DNA of 64,000 nucleotides from Rosa chinensis (lineage: Eukaryota; Streptophyta; Magnoliopsida; Rosales; Rosaceae), in the NCBI RefSeq assembly GCF_002994745.2, contig NC_037091.1, positions 28,092,289 through 28,156,288 of the forward strand, read 5' to 3'. The notes beneath the pieces were generated by a model that saw only the letters and a program-made list of their open reading frames with translations, did no database searches and was not told where the DNA came from. A program made the translations under genes and the position numbers. Positions 35,260 through 46,169 of the stretch are shown one piece after another (the first letter of the stretch is position 1; every line of letters begins with the position of its first letter).

Positions 35260-35835
35260 CTAAACTAATTCCAAGTCAAAAATCATGAAATTTTGTAAGA
35301 GATGATTCCCGGAAATCCGGAATGAACCCAGAATCATAGTGAAACCATTAGCGGCTGGGGAAATGCAAAGCAAGTCCATGATCATCATCGTTATGAATTT
35401 ATTTATTAGAGAAGAACAAAAAGTGACCTTGTGTGGGAGTAAAGCATAGATCTCGGCGTCAGAAGCTCTGGGAAATCTTTCTTTGACTGTCCTCTTGAAC
35501 TTCTTGAAGAGGAAGAAGGAGGTCTTGAAGGTCTGGGTGAATTGAGATAGAGGCTGAGGACTTTGAGGTCTGGGTGTCGCCGGTTTCTTTGGAGGAATGG
35601 GATTGCAGATTTTTAATTTGAGAGAGGAAATCTCCGTGGAAGGAGAGAGACTGATTAATTGCAAAATTTCATGAGGAAAGAACACAAAATAACTTACAGT
35701 CAAACCGTCTGAGTTTCGATGTTCCGTCCGGCGGCTCGAAAGTGAGTTTTCAAAATTAACTTTGTTGACAATATTAATTTGTTCTTTGTTGATAATTGTT
35801 AGTATATAGCAAGAATGGATCATTCTATCTGACAT
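35260..35835 (-). CDS. Unrecognised open frame, 191 residues, possibly a gene fragment
   Basis: I do not recognise this frame. Its middle has a proline-rich stretch (PIPPKKPATPRPQSP) followed by a basic segment (FKKFKRTVKERFPRASD) that looks more protein-like than the rest. The N-terminal part falls in family-D LTR sequence (the signature near 35808-35840), so the proposed start is probably not real. It could be an exon of an unannotated gene upstream of ETFQO or chance. No splice structure could be established. Confidence 0.25.
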   Translation of the reverse strand: MSDRMIHSCYILTIINKEQINIVNKVNFENSLSSRRTEHRNSDGLTVSYFVFFPHEILQLISLSPSTEISSLKLKICNPIPPKKPATPRPQSPQPLSQFTQTFKTSFFLFKKFKRTVKERFPRASDAEIYALLPHKVTFCSSLINKFITMMIMDLLCISPAANGFTMILGSFRISGNHLLQNFMIFDLELV

Positions 35836-35960
35836 TGAAGGTGCTCCTTTTATTTAAAAGTAAAAAAAAAAGAATATTAATTAGAAATATACAATATTTA
35901 TGAAAATTACACGAAAATTAAGGGGATTTCGAAATTAATTTGTGTATTAAACTAATTACA
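35745..35960 (-). mobile_element. Family-D LTR fragment, minus orientation
   Basis: Carries a degraded family-D signature (GTTAGTATATAG then GGATCATTCTAT, 35799-35827). It is interrupted at 35961 by the ORF1-only element and apparently resumes at 37694. Confidence 0.5.
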
Positions 35961-35971
35961 TTGACCAATCA

Positions 35972-37682
35972 TAATCTTCATAAAATTATCTGTCTTAGAC
36001 ACAACGGGATGTTTCTAATAGTTCCTCTCTCAGCCGCAATACCTAGGGTTAGGGTTTTCTTTTGCCGACTGCGTAGCATTCTCTCTTTGTCAAATTAATG
36101 GCAACGATCGACGCAATGGCAGCCCGCCTGGCCTCCTCCCTAGCCCTAGCTGATGGGAAGAAACCGGTGGATCTGCGCCCATCCAAAGGGTTGAGACAAC
36201 CTGAAGCTTTCATGATTAGCAAGTTACTTATGGCGAGGGAATACTCTCGCAGATTGTTCCTGGGAATGTTCCGAGCTGCATGGAGGATTAATGGATTAAT
36301 ACTCCAGGTGGAGGAGGTCGGAGAAGATGACAGGGTTTTGTTCTCCTTCACAGACCCAAACGACGCTGATCGCGTTTGGAAAGGCGGACCATGGGGCTAT
36401 AACAGAGCTCCGATAGCCCTTGCACCGTACAACTGTGTCAGCCCGGCGGTGGATGTACTCCTCACGAAGTCATCATATTGGATGACTCTGCAAGGAATAC
36501 CACCTGCATTCATATCCAAGTGCATCATGCGCCTCATTGGCAGCATGCTCGGTGACTTTAAAGAAATTGATCGTCCAGGGTTCCGGAATCGGGTCATGCG
36601 CATCCGGGTTGAGATTGATTATGTGAAGCCTCTGTTATTTCATCGTAGGTTCTGGGTTGAAGACGAAGTCCAGTTCATAGTGCAGTTCAGGTACGACAAG
36701 ATCTTCGGTCGATGAGGCACATGTGGATTGGTTACGCATGTTGGCCTCCCCTGCTCTGGGCCAGAATTAGTTGAAGACAATGATACACCAGTAGGGGCAG
36801 AAGCACCACCCATAGCCTTGGCAGTCTTGCGGGAACAACCGGTACCAAACCCTAATTTTCAAAGTTCAAGTGCCAAGGAGTATACCAGAAGCTCTCTTCC
36901 CTCAGTCGGTGATGAACATGCGACGCCAAAAGAGGCAAATACAAATCCGGGAACTGCCTGAACGGAGACAAAATGGAAATCCAATTACCGGGCTGTGTAG
37001 AACTAGAGAAGATGATGAGGTAACAATCTCTCCTAAAAAACTTCATTTGAATCTTGCCATTGGAAAGAAAAATTTGGATGCAGTGAGCATGGGTTTGCTA
37101 GAGGGTCCTTCCAAAAACACTGAACAACGTAAGAGAAAGAGGGGATGTCCAATTGGCAGCGTAAACAAACTACCATATGGGATAGCAGGAAAAGGGAAGA
37201 ATGCAAAGAAAGATGGAGAATCTGACAAGACAAAAAGCAAGAAGACCAACCTGATGCCGAGGTTGTTAGCTGCTGATGAGGCTGAGGCAAGCACTAGCTC
37301 TAACCCCAAGGGGAAAGAGAAGGTGCTTGCTTAAGGTTTCAAAAATTCAAGACATTCTGAACGTCAAGCCTTCGCAAGTGGGAGTGATTTCTATATGTTT
37401 CTCTAAGATGTTTCTAGTTGATATGTATACCACAATTGAGTGTTTGGCAAATTAGACTAGATATATGGTTGATTTTGCCTTAGAAAGCGAGATTATTCTT
37501 ACTTAATTTGTTGGTTTGCTATTTAGCGAGCGACCATTTTAGATTTAATGAGTTTAGGTGTGACTTATATAGGTTATCCAGGCTATTCCTGGACTTTCTT
37601 ATGTAAGTTCTGTTAGAGTACTCTAGCCTGTATTCATGGCTTTGATTTCTAATAATATCAAATCCTATTCAAAAAAAAAAAT
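35972..37682 (+). mobile_element. LINE-derived ORF1-only retroelement with poly(A) and 11-bp target duplication
   Basis: Flanked by perfect copies of TTGACCAATCA (35961-35971 and 37683-37693). The 3' end is a poly(A) run (37671-37681) preceded by an AATATCAAATCC stretch. These are the marks of target-primed reverse transcription. It encodes a DUF4283/zinc-knuckle protein but no endonuclease or reverse transcriptase, so it must have been moved by another element's machinery. It is inserted in older family-D LTR sequence. Confidence 0.85.
36098..37334 (+). pseudogene. DUF4283 / zinc-knuckle (LINE ORF1-like) protein, disrupted
   Basis: The first 205 residues match the DUF4283 pattern seen in plant LINE ORF1/gag-like proteins (RVLFSFTDPNDADRVWKGGPW, then YWMTLQGIPP, then RVEIDYVKPL). 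Translation stops at a TGA at 36713-36715. That codon stands where the first cysteine of a CX2CX4HX4C knuckle is expected. Just downstream in the same frame the rest of the knuckle reads TCGLVTHVGLPC. A later frameshift (between about 36870 and 36961) moves reading to another frame with a Lys/Arg-rich tail ending at 37334. It is a pseudogene unless read through. The role in other elements is RNA binding. Confidence 0.75.
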
Positions 37683-37693
37683 TTGACCAATCA

Positions 37694-38667
37694 ACCAAGA
37701 ATCAAGGATAAAATGGACGGATAAGATGTATGACGAAGTTAACAACTTTTAACACAAATTTAAGATCACAAATCATAGTTCAATAATCAAATACATACTT
37801 GAACGAAATCAATAAAGAACAAACAACCATGAACGCATGCATAAGTTCTTTTTACTTTCCTTAGTTAAATTAACTAAATGAACGCACCATAGTTAACCCT
37901 ATTAAACATGCAATGTTAGTGAATGATCAATCCATTAACAAACATGTTCAACGCATTAGACACTTAGAAAGTTTGATTGATTTAAGAAAAACACACAAGT
38001 TATAACGCTAATCAAACATGCAATTCTCTTTGTTGATTTACCTAAGTAATTATAGGTTTTTCACTTTAATTAACAAGACCTAGACGCTAGCATCTTATTA
38101 TGGATTCAATCATGCAATTTGAAACCTAAGTTGGCCATCAAAGAAATCGAAAACATGATAGGTGGGATTGAAGAACAAAATCAACAAATATTCAAGAACA
38201 TATAAAGATTTCGAAAACTATAAATCTGAAAATCCTAAAACGAATTCATGCTTCAAGGCTATTGGAAACTAAACATCAAAACATATACTTTAATCTCACA
38301 AGAAATCCAAACATCCAATAAAACCAAAAACATAGAATGCTATAGGATTTGTGATTGGATTTCATTCATATGGATGTGGTTTTGATCTTTGTTCCTTGCC
38401 TTCCACCCTTGTATATATGTTTTTACATTTTTTTTATTTTGATTTTTGATTTTATAATCCTAAAACCCCCTTATTTGTGTTTACTTATATATATTTTTAT
38501 TCTTTGTTTTATTTTTGTAAATAACACTTTATATTGTATTAATTCTTTATTTGTTTATGCAATTACAGGTGTACCCTCAATCCCCGGCTAGAACGATCCC
38601 TACTTATTCTATACTGACAACTACTACATTTTGCAGGGTTAAATTGCATGCTACTTTTAGCTTGTCA
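37694..38667. mobile_element. Family-D LTR sequence, two orientations joined
   Basis: 37694-38350 resembles the minus-oriented LTR at 7360-7900 (AACATGCAAT and AACATGTTCAAC motifs on the plus strand). 38520-38667 carries the family-D signature in plus orientation (GTGTACCCTCAATCCCCGG near 38570) and ends CTTGTCA at 38667, abutting a primer-binding-site-like sequence. The junction between the orientations lies somewhere near 38350 and could not be fixed. No coding region. Confidence 0.5.
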
Positions 38668-38673
38668 ATTTTT

Positions 38674-38690
38674 TGCGTCGTTGCCGGGGA
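38674..38690 (+). other. Degraded primer-binding site, tRNA-Asp type
   Basis: Reads TGCGTCGTTGCCGGGGA, differing from TGGCGCCGTTGCCGGGGA by changes in the first six bases, some of them of the CpG-decay kind. Followed at 38760-38925 by a leader homologous to 6665-6870. Confidence 0.65.
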
Positions 38691-39120
38691 TTGAAAAATC
38701 ACTTGTTTTTGTTTATAATTATTGTATGTAAACTGTTTGAAACTTAGTTTAAATTAACTAGGACCTTATTTATATTGTTGAACACGAGTTTTAATTGTAA
38801 GTTGTAAATTGAATGGAATAGTTGAAGTCTCTTTTGTTAATATTGGCCTAAACCCCTTATTGGTACCTAGTTCAGGTCCCTTAAGGTTGAGGGCGGTCTT
38901 TATTAACACTTGTTGAACTGTCTTCACACTGATACGCTTAAAAGCAAGCGCGCAATTTAACCCTGCAAAATGTAGTTGTTAGTATAGAATAAGTAGGGAT
39001 CGTTCTAGCAGGAGATTGAGGGTACACCTGTAATTGCAAAAATAAGTAAAGAATTAAAGTATAACGTAAAACTTTACAAAAAGAATATATACAAATAATG
39101 AAATAAAAAGGGGGGTTTAA
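38691..39120. mobile_element. Family-D leader (plus) followed by a minus-oriented LTR end
   Basis: 38691-38929 is leader sequence of the element whose primer-binding site is at 38674. At 38930 a TGATACGC start and the inverted family-D signature (GGGATCGTTCTAG then GAGGGTACACCTG, 38995-39033) mark another LTR end pointing the other way. No genes. Confidence 0.5.
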
Positions 39121-39451
39121 GAATTAGAGTTTGTATTTTTTTGATCGATTCTTCCTCCTCACTATGAATTGGTTCAAGCCACTTGGAGAGGAAATAATCA
39201 GCGTCTCTTGGGCTTTAAGAAATGACCTGTGGGGCAGCCGGAGGTGGCCGGAGGACGGAGATATCACAGCGGACCGAAAACCCGCATCCACCGTGCTACG
39301 TTGTCCTGGCTGCGAATCGTCATGGACCACCACCACAGATTGAAGGAGAATGAAAAGGCGGTTTGAATGGAACCGGCCGCAGATGGAGCCCGGACCGCGA
39401 AGATACAGCCGGAAGAAGAAAATGGGTCGGAGGGCGGCTCGGGAGAGAAAT

Positions 39452-42023
39452 TGACAAGGCCCGCCCCGAATTCCACCCTGGAATCCGAAGTGGACTTGCG
39501 GGACCCACTTTTAAAGAAGGTTTACCAAAAATTTCGGCATAACCTCCCTTAAAAATGGACAACCCAAAAACCTGTGGAAAACAAATTTCACTTCTAATAA
39601 TCTAACCACATACTCCTAGAGCCACACTGCTCCCATAATTCAGACAACTCAAACTCAAAAATAATAGTATTGTATCAAGTATTTCAAGTCTAAGAAACTC
39701 CAAGATTAAAGATACTACAATTCACCAAAGTTAGGTCGTGGACCTCAAATATAATTCCTTACAAATCAGGGTCACAAATCCCATAGTAATCAGAACAATT
39801 CTAGGAACATAAATTAACATAGAGTACAGTAGGCTAAACAGGTAACCTACGAAAAATGATGATGGAAGCGGATGCGGTCACTATGGCTCACTCCTGAACG
39901 CCGAGCAGCAATACTGTAAACTGGGCATTTGAAACCGAAGGGCCCATGGGAAAAGTATTGGAAAACACGTTAGCGTGAGTGGACAAAAATAAATAATTTT
40001 AAACAAAAGGAATTTTATACTTTCCCCATTTATTTCTCTATAAACTCCCGATGCATGCAATGTTTTAAGGAAAACAAAACAAGAGAAGTTCTGTACAAGA
40101 AAAACCGACTAGCCCCACTAGTCACAAACTAAATGAAAAGATTGGAACTCCGATACTCAAGAAAATAAGACCAGCCCTGCTGGTTAAACGGAAATCGAAC
40201 TAGCCCCGCTAATCAAAATAGTAAAGTGAGTAGGGGAAGACGATAGCCATACGAGTGAGCCTCCCAGGCTAAAGTACTCCCATTACTCCCGTAATATACC
40301 CTTACGCCACTAAGCGTAGCGATAGGATACTGGGCTTCAGAATTACTATCACAGAGACAGTAACCAGCGCCACAAAGGCGGAGGGCTTCGGTGATCCCAT
40401 CACCTCGCCACAAAGGCGGAAGATCAAAGCTAGCAATGATAAGTCACCCAAAGTATGGCAAAAGAAAATCCGAAAACCACAGTAAAATCATAAATACATA
40501 AGGCTTCCCCAACTCTCGCAAAAGAATTCCCATGACGTGTCCCACACGCCAAGATAAACTCAAATTCAAAATAAATAAGAGAAAATAAGCATAATCCAAT
40601 GACGTGACCCCGCACGCCATAAAATCTTCAAATAATCAAATATCCAAAACCATTTCTGATAATAACCATATGCTCGAGAAAGTGATACGATAAACAAATC
40701 ATCATCTCAAAAATAAAAAAATAAATGCATGCATCATTCTTTGAAAATAAAAGTCCACTCACAGTATATGGTCAATCCTGACGTCGCTCGGTATTTTCCT
40801 CGTACGAAAACTCCTCTCGTCCTGTACGAAAACTCCTCTCGTCCTGTACGAATAGCACTCGTAAAAATGTATTTACAGGACGGAAATTAACTTTACGATA
40901 ATTAGAAATTGAAATTCAAAACGTCCCCCTTCAAAATCCAACTTCTCAATTCACATCGAATCCATCCGTAATTCTCCAATAATATTTATTCATCGCTATA
41001 TAAATTCTAAAGTGAATTCGAAAGAAATTCGGCGATCGAATTCACGTAAATCGATAATTAACCATTTATACTCAATTCGTAATTCCTCCAATTTCCACCA
41101 AACTTCATGTATAAAATTCTACAATCATTATAGGATTTTTGGAGCCAAAACAGTAATTAAAACTCAGCTCTATGCGCCACCCACAGTGGCCGCGCGTGGG
41201 GCCCACGCGCCACCTACAACCACCACCAATGGCCACCAAATTTTGGCAGCACACCTACTCAACAGACCCAACCTCTTTCTCAACTACAACAAGCTCCAAT
41301 TTTACCTAGAAGAGCTCCAATTTAGCCGGTGAAAAATTTACAGAAAAATTTCAAGAACCCTAGGATCGGGTTTGATCGATTCGACCTCCACACTGCAAAT
41401 TGGAATGCAAGACCTTAGGGGAAATGATCTCCAGCAAAAACCCGACCTTCGACGTCGGTTTGGTGACCGGAGATGGCCGGAATCGTTGGAAACCGGCAAA
41501 AACCACAAGTTGCTACAGTAACCTTCCTAGCTCAAAATCGAGCTCCTCCGGCCAAATTTCTGCAAAACACCACCACATATACAACAAGGGAAAGGAGACG
41601 AGCTTGGGGATAGCCGGATTTCATCGTGGGTCGGCCGGAGGGGGAAGAAATCGAAGGAGAACGAAATCGGGCCGAAGAGGAAGGAGTCGGGGGAGAGGAG
41701 AGAGAGAGTTACCGTGGGTTTCCGAAAATGGAAACCTACAGTGGTAACTTTCCATATATATATTAATTACCATGAACAGTAACTTCCACATTTTAAGCTA
41801 TAACTTTTACATACGAACTCCAATTTTTAAGTACCACATATGCACGCGCTCGGTTTAACGTCCTCTACAACTTTCATGAAGGAAATTTTCTCAAATTGTT
41901 AACCCATAAAAAGTCAACTTCTAGCACCCCCCTAAATGATAAAAACTGAAACCAAAGACAGTAAAACATAAAGAAATTCACTTCGGCACAGATAAAGGAT
42001 AAATCGAAGACGGGGCGTAACAG
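39452..42023 (-). mobile_element. Solo LTR B2 (Ty3/gypsy-like), 2572 bp
   Basis: The plus strand begins TGACAAGGCCCGCCCCG and ends GGGGCGTAACA. The perfect duplication GAAAT lies at 39447-39451 and 42024-42028. Collinear with B1 and B3. The TATA-like run is near 41751-41763 on the minus strand. The hairpin array is at 40107-40623. Open frames near 41012-41747 are shared with B1 and are LTR sequence, not genes. Confidence 0.92.
40107..40623 (-). repeat. Hairpin array in LTR B2
   Basis: Plus-strand palindromes with C-rich loops include GACTAGCCCCACTAGTC (40107-40123), ACCAGCCCTGCTGGT near 40171, GCCTCCCAGGC near 40258, ATTACTCCCGTAAT near 40283, GGTGATCCCATCACC near 40390 and the pair around TGACGTGTCCCACACGCCA near 40533 and 40600. 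They align one to one with the array in B3, read on the opposite strand. Confidence 0.72.
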
Positions 42024-42401
42024 AAATCGGATCCGGATTTCCTTTTTTGGAAAAATAAGGTTTTCTGATTTTTTTCCCCAAATTTTTCTATTTATCCCAA
42101 ATTGGAAACTTTTTCCGATGGCCATAACTTCTTCATACAAACTCCAATTTTCGCATTCCACATATGCATGAACTCGTATCAACGCACTCTATGACTTTTG
42201 GAAGAAAGTTTTTTTAGAAACTCAACGAATAAAAAGTCAACCCTAAGTCAACCCTTTGACTCCTTGAAAATAAAACGTTTCAAGTAATTATTCGCCTGAA
42301 ACACTTTCGTTCCACGGTCACACCACGAAATCCTACTAATGAACACTTTATTAATTCCAGGAAATTCCAAGAAATTAATGACGAATTTTCGGGGTATTAC
42401 A

Positions 42402-44000
42402 TATAGCCCCATGGCCCCATCTAGGATGGGCTGGAGGCCCGTGGGTTCGAAAAGATACTTTGACACGACTCAATTCTTTGATTGTCGACACTCAAAATCC
42501 GTCTCATGAGAATGTTTCAGATTAAGGTTATCGTTAGGAAATGCCTTAAGGTCATAACCTATTCCTGAGAATATAGAGCTCTCTGAAAATTACACTATTG
42601 TACATGAGACGTGGGATAGAAAATTCATTATGATTGATGATGTATTCGCACATTTCATTGCACATGAGTTTGTTGAGTATGATGAAATCGAACCAGCTCT
42701 TAACATAAAACCTATTGTCTAATGGGTCTTCGTTAGAAAGCGTGATGAGAAAAGGATATGGTAATATCACCTTATGATGCAAGGCTTCTCACAAATGCCC
42801 TAGAATTGACTACAAGGAGATATATTCTCCCGTAGCAGATGTCATTGCACTCTACTACCTTATTAACTTGGTAGTTTCCGTATAATTGAACATGTAGCTT
42901 ATGAATGTGGTCACTACGTATCTTTTGGGGATCTAGACATGAATTATACATGAACGCTCCTGGTGAATTTCATTTACCAAAGTCAAGTGGCTCTAGACCA
43001 CGTAGCGGATTTGCAATAAGAATGAAACGCTCACTAAAGTAACTATTTGATTGGGAAGGGATATGCCCATGCGTTTTCATGACAAGTTTCGAATTCTATT
43101 GCCGTTCATCTTGGGAGAACACGGTTTTGTCTCAGTTTGAAACTCGAGCACTATGTTGATACTTAGGCATTTTAACAAGGCCAAGCCTTTAAGCACACCC
43201 ATGATCGTTCGTAGTCTTGATCCTTAAAAAGATCCTCTTCGTTTGAAGGATGATGACGAAGATGTGCCAGAGGCAGAAGTTCCCTACTTAAGTACAATAG
43301 GCGCATTATTGTATTTAGCTCAATGCACAAGACCAGACATCTCATTTGCAGTAAACTTATTAACTAGATATAGCTCTACACCAGTGCAACGCCATTGGAC
43401 TGAGGATATGGGATTGTTCTATCCTTACAGAGAGATGATGGATTCAGACCCATCACACTCCAGGAACGCCGCTAACATTGGCTTGCGTTCTCTCTCCCTA
43501 TCCCAAAATGATATTAGCATTTTGGAAGGTTTTGTTGATGCTTGGTATCTCTCTGACCCACATAAAGGTCGTTTCCAAACTAGTTATGTGTTCACCATGG
43601 GCAAGATCGCGATATCTTGGAGGTCTACAGAACAGACCCTAGTCTCAATTTCTTCAAACCATGCAGTGATCATTGATCTTCACAAATCGGTCATGAACGT
43701 ATATGGATTGGATTCATAATTATGCATGTTTGAAGTATTGTGATTTAAAGTCTACCACAGATGAGCCTAGCTATGAGCATTTATGAGGATAATGCTGCTT
43801 GCATTGAACAAATGAAGCAAGGCTACATCAATGGCGACAACACCAAGCATCAGCAACAACAGACTCTCCTCAAAATCAAAATGAACTAGGTTCGATCTGA
43901 AGACAATGTGGTAGACTTGTTCACTAGGTCATTGCCCAATTCTACTTTCGAGAAACATGTTGGTAGCATCGTTTGCGGAAGTTATCTAAACTCCCATGAC
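42402..44000 (+). pseudogene. Ty1/copia pol remnant (integrase end, reverse transcriptase, RNase H)
   Basis: Broken frames show copia motifs in order: an NYTIVHETWDRK-like stretch near 42585, then WVFVRKRDEKRIW near 42725, a reverse-transcriptase region from about 42780 with several stops, a 158-codon frame at 43243-43719 containing STIGALLYLAQCTRPDISFA, RNase H motifs (LSDPHKGR, TMGKIAISWRSTEQT), and near 43780 a C-terminal YEDNAACIEQMK stretch. Multiple stops, deletions (for example after HWTEDMG at 43395) and frameshifts make it non-functional. Gag and most of integrase are absent. Confidence 0.85.
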
Positions 44001-44009
44001 CGTAGTCAT

Positions 44010-44400
44010 CAGAGGGAGATGCAGACATCAGGATGAGATGTCTACATGTATGGTCTCAAAACGTGAAGTGTGTGTTGTATTCTTTTTCTCCTTCGACCGA
44101 GATTATTTTTATCCCACTAGGTTTTTGTTATTCGGTAAGGTTTATAACGAGACAATGAGGGGAGCACCACGTTTGGGCGACACAAGGGTGAGTGTTTAAG
44201 GACACCTAGTTTGTGTGTCTGACCTAAATCCTGATTACTTATCTGAGTTGTAATAGGGTTTGTCTTACAGATATTCTCAGAGATATCTTATTCATTGTAT
44301 AATTTAGTTCCCATATAAGACTCATATTCTCTGGTTGTGATCCTCTATATAAAGATGCCCCTATTATCAATGAAAGCACAACTCAATTCTCCTCCAAATT
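44010..44400 (+). mobile_element. Probable 3' LTR of the copia remnant, with TATA box
   Basis: A purine-rich AGAGGGAGA at 44010-44018 fits a polypurine tract. Sequence after it has no coding potential and contains CTCTATATAAAG (44342-44353). A stretch of AATGAAAGCACAACTC follows, as in many copia LTRs downstream of the TATA. The exact 3' end was not found. Confidence 0.5.
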
Positions 44401-44639
44401 CAGTTTTCCTAAAACACAAAGGTTCTTTTATTAAAAAAAAAGGTTTTATAAACAAAAATCGTAATGATCATATTTCCAAAAGAATGAGTAATTTTCTGTT
44501 AATTTTAAGTAAAATAACGAAAAACGGAGAAGTGTTGAAAGTTGAAACGGAACAAATGCCTGGAACCGGCTTTTTAGCAATGCAATTTTTATTTACAGCT
44601 AGTAAAGAAAGTAGATTTCAAAGTTTAACGGCTGGATCG

Positions 44640-45215
44640 GTTGCAAGTCAAACATGGCAATTTTCCGACCGAGAAAAGAAGAAAAATGAGAGAGACAAAT
44701 GGAAAAGGAGAAGAAGGCTCTCTCCTCTCCGAAGCCTTTTTGCTTTCCCAAAATCTGAGTGCAAAACCCTATTATCCGATTCCATTGATAATATCTGAAA
44801 TTAGGGTTTTCAGTTTCCAGAATTTCTCCTCCGCTCCACAAGGTTAGGGTTTTTTGTCTGAAAACAGAGTTGGATTACTAGTGTATTTATGTGTTTGTTC
44901 CTTGCCTCCCTTTTTTTTTTTTTGTTACAATTATCGATCCTAATTTGTGTGAATGCCGAATTTGTAAAATAGTTTTTGAATTGGTTTGATTTGGTGAGAA
45001 TCATATGATTTCAGCTCATATTCGGGCTCGTCGATTAGATTTTAAACTTTGTTTTGTAAAAAGATGAATATGGATGTAAGAAAATGGAGATTGGAGAAGA
45101 ACAATCCAGTGGTTGTTTACAACAAATAGGGAAACATTATTCAAGAATGTGGATATCTTTGATTCTTATTAGCTTATCTTGTCATGTGCTAGGTTGCCGC
45201 TGAAGGAAATAGCTT
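44640..45215 (+). promoter_or_regulatory. 5' UTR and 5' UTR intron of the EDR2-like gene
   Basis: A leader exon ends at 44842 (CACAAG) before GTTAGGG. The intron would be 44843-45192, ending TGTGCTAG, followed by 23 bases and the ATG at 45216. CT/GA-rich sequence near 44690-44830 is typical of plant leaders. The transcription start is unknown. The TATA at 44342 belongs to retroelement-like sequence about 0.3 kb upstream. Confidence 0.6.
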
Positions 45216-46169
45216 ATGGCCAACACCGGAGCCGAAAGGGAGCCTGAATGGATACAAAGAGTGAGATCAGAGGGAGCTGTTCCGCTTGTTGATGCAGACA
45301 CAGGTCAAAATGGCTGGGCTTCTCCACCTGGACACAAGTTCATGGTCAGAGGCCCGGATTACTTGTCGACCAAGGTTAAAATTCCTGCTGGTGCATGTCT
45401 TCTAAAGCCTCTTGGTTTCGATTGGATTAAAAGCTCTACAAAGATTACAGAGATCTTAAAACATCCTAACAGTCGTGTCAGGAAGGCTATTGAGGATGAG
45501 TTTCGGTCAGGTAATAAGCCTTTTGTTTGGGCTTTCAATCTTCAAGTTCCTAGCAAGGATAACTATAGTGCGGTGGCATATTTTACAACCACAGAGCCTA
45601 TCCCTGAGGGGTCTTTGATGGATCAGTTTCTGAAATGTGATGATGGCTTTAGGAATTCGAGGCTTAAGTTGATTGCCAACATTGTCAAGGGCCCTTGGAT
45701 TGTAAGAAAAGCAGTTGGGGAGCAGGCCATATGCATAATTGGTCGTGCCCTTTCTTGTAGCTATAGTGTATCAGACACTTTCCTAGAAGTAGATGTAGAT
45801 ATTGGATCTTCCATGGTTGCAAGTGCAATAGTTCATCTTGCATTTGGTTATATCACAACATTGACTGTAGACCTTGCCTTTCTGATTGAGGCTCAAACTG
45901 AGTCAGAGCTTCCAGAACAGCTCTTAGGTGCTGTAAGATTCTCTGACCTAGACCCTACTGTGGCTCGGCCCGCTGAGCCATCATCTGATAGGAGTCTTGG
46001 CACTTTGCAGTCTTCTCTGCCTACACGACTATGGAAATCACTTGGGCAGGGTTTCTCTCATATTCTTCATCCAGGTCCCCAAGAAAATGGCTCTAGCTCA
46101 GGCTCACCACATGCTAATGGAACTGTAGATAATAAAGAAGGCAGTTTTGAAGAGATTAACAAAGGGTAA
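45216..46169 (+). CDS. DUF1336 / EDR2 C-terminal domain protein, 317 residues
   Basis: Most of the protein is the EDR2-type C-terminal domain (PF07059, DUF1336), found in plant ENHANCED DISEASE RESISTANCE 2-like proteins and in short stand-alone relatives like this one. Visible motifs: GHKFMVRGPDYLSTKVKIPAG near residues 39-58, KPFVWAFNLQVP near 100, GPWIVRKAVGEQ near 160, EVDVDIGSSMVAS near 190 and ELPEQLLGAVRFSDLD near 232. The C-terminal 60 residues are Ser/Pro/Gly-rich. There is no START or PH domain as in full EDR2. The family is linked to lipid binding and defence or cell-death control, but no function of this short form is known to me. The single coding exon ends at TAA in GGGTAAGT, which is also a good splice donor, so the tail may vary. 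No disrupting change is seen. Confidence 0.88.
   Translation: MANTGAEREPEWIQRVRSEGAVPLVDADTGQNGWASPPGHKFMVRGPDYLSTKVKIPAGACLLKPLGFDWIKSSTKITEILKHPNSRVRKAIEDEFRSGNKPFVWAFNLQVPSKDNYSAVAYFTTTEPIPEGSLMDQFLKCDDGFRNSRLKLIANIVKGPWIVRKAVGEQAICIIGRALSCSYSVSDTFLEVDVDIGSSMVASAIVHLAFGYITTLTVDLAFLIEAQTESELPEQLLGAVRFSDLDPTVARPAEPSSDRSLGTLQSSLPTRLWKSLGQGFSHILHPGPQENGSSSGSPHANGTVDNKEGSFEEINKG

Larger units (their letters stand above)
39130..42401 (-). mobile_element. Family-A LTR fragment split by solo LTR B2
   Basis: 42024-42401 starts TGTAATACCCC on the minus strand (from 42401), has GGTATTAC at its plus-strand end and an AACTCCAATTTTCGC motif like that of A1. 39130-39451 continues it on the other side of B2 with CCGG-rich leader sequence comparable to A1 at 4200-4440. 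It is truncated near 39130 and has no hairpin minisatellite, because that part is missing. Confidence 0.6.

Noticed and set aside
45100..45192. Alternative coding exon upstream of the EDR2-like ATG
   Set aside because: No open frame joins to the ATG at 45216 through the leader splice; the sequence fits a 5' UTR intron.
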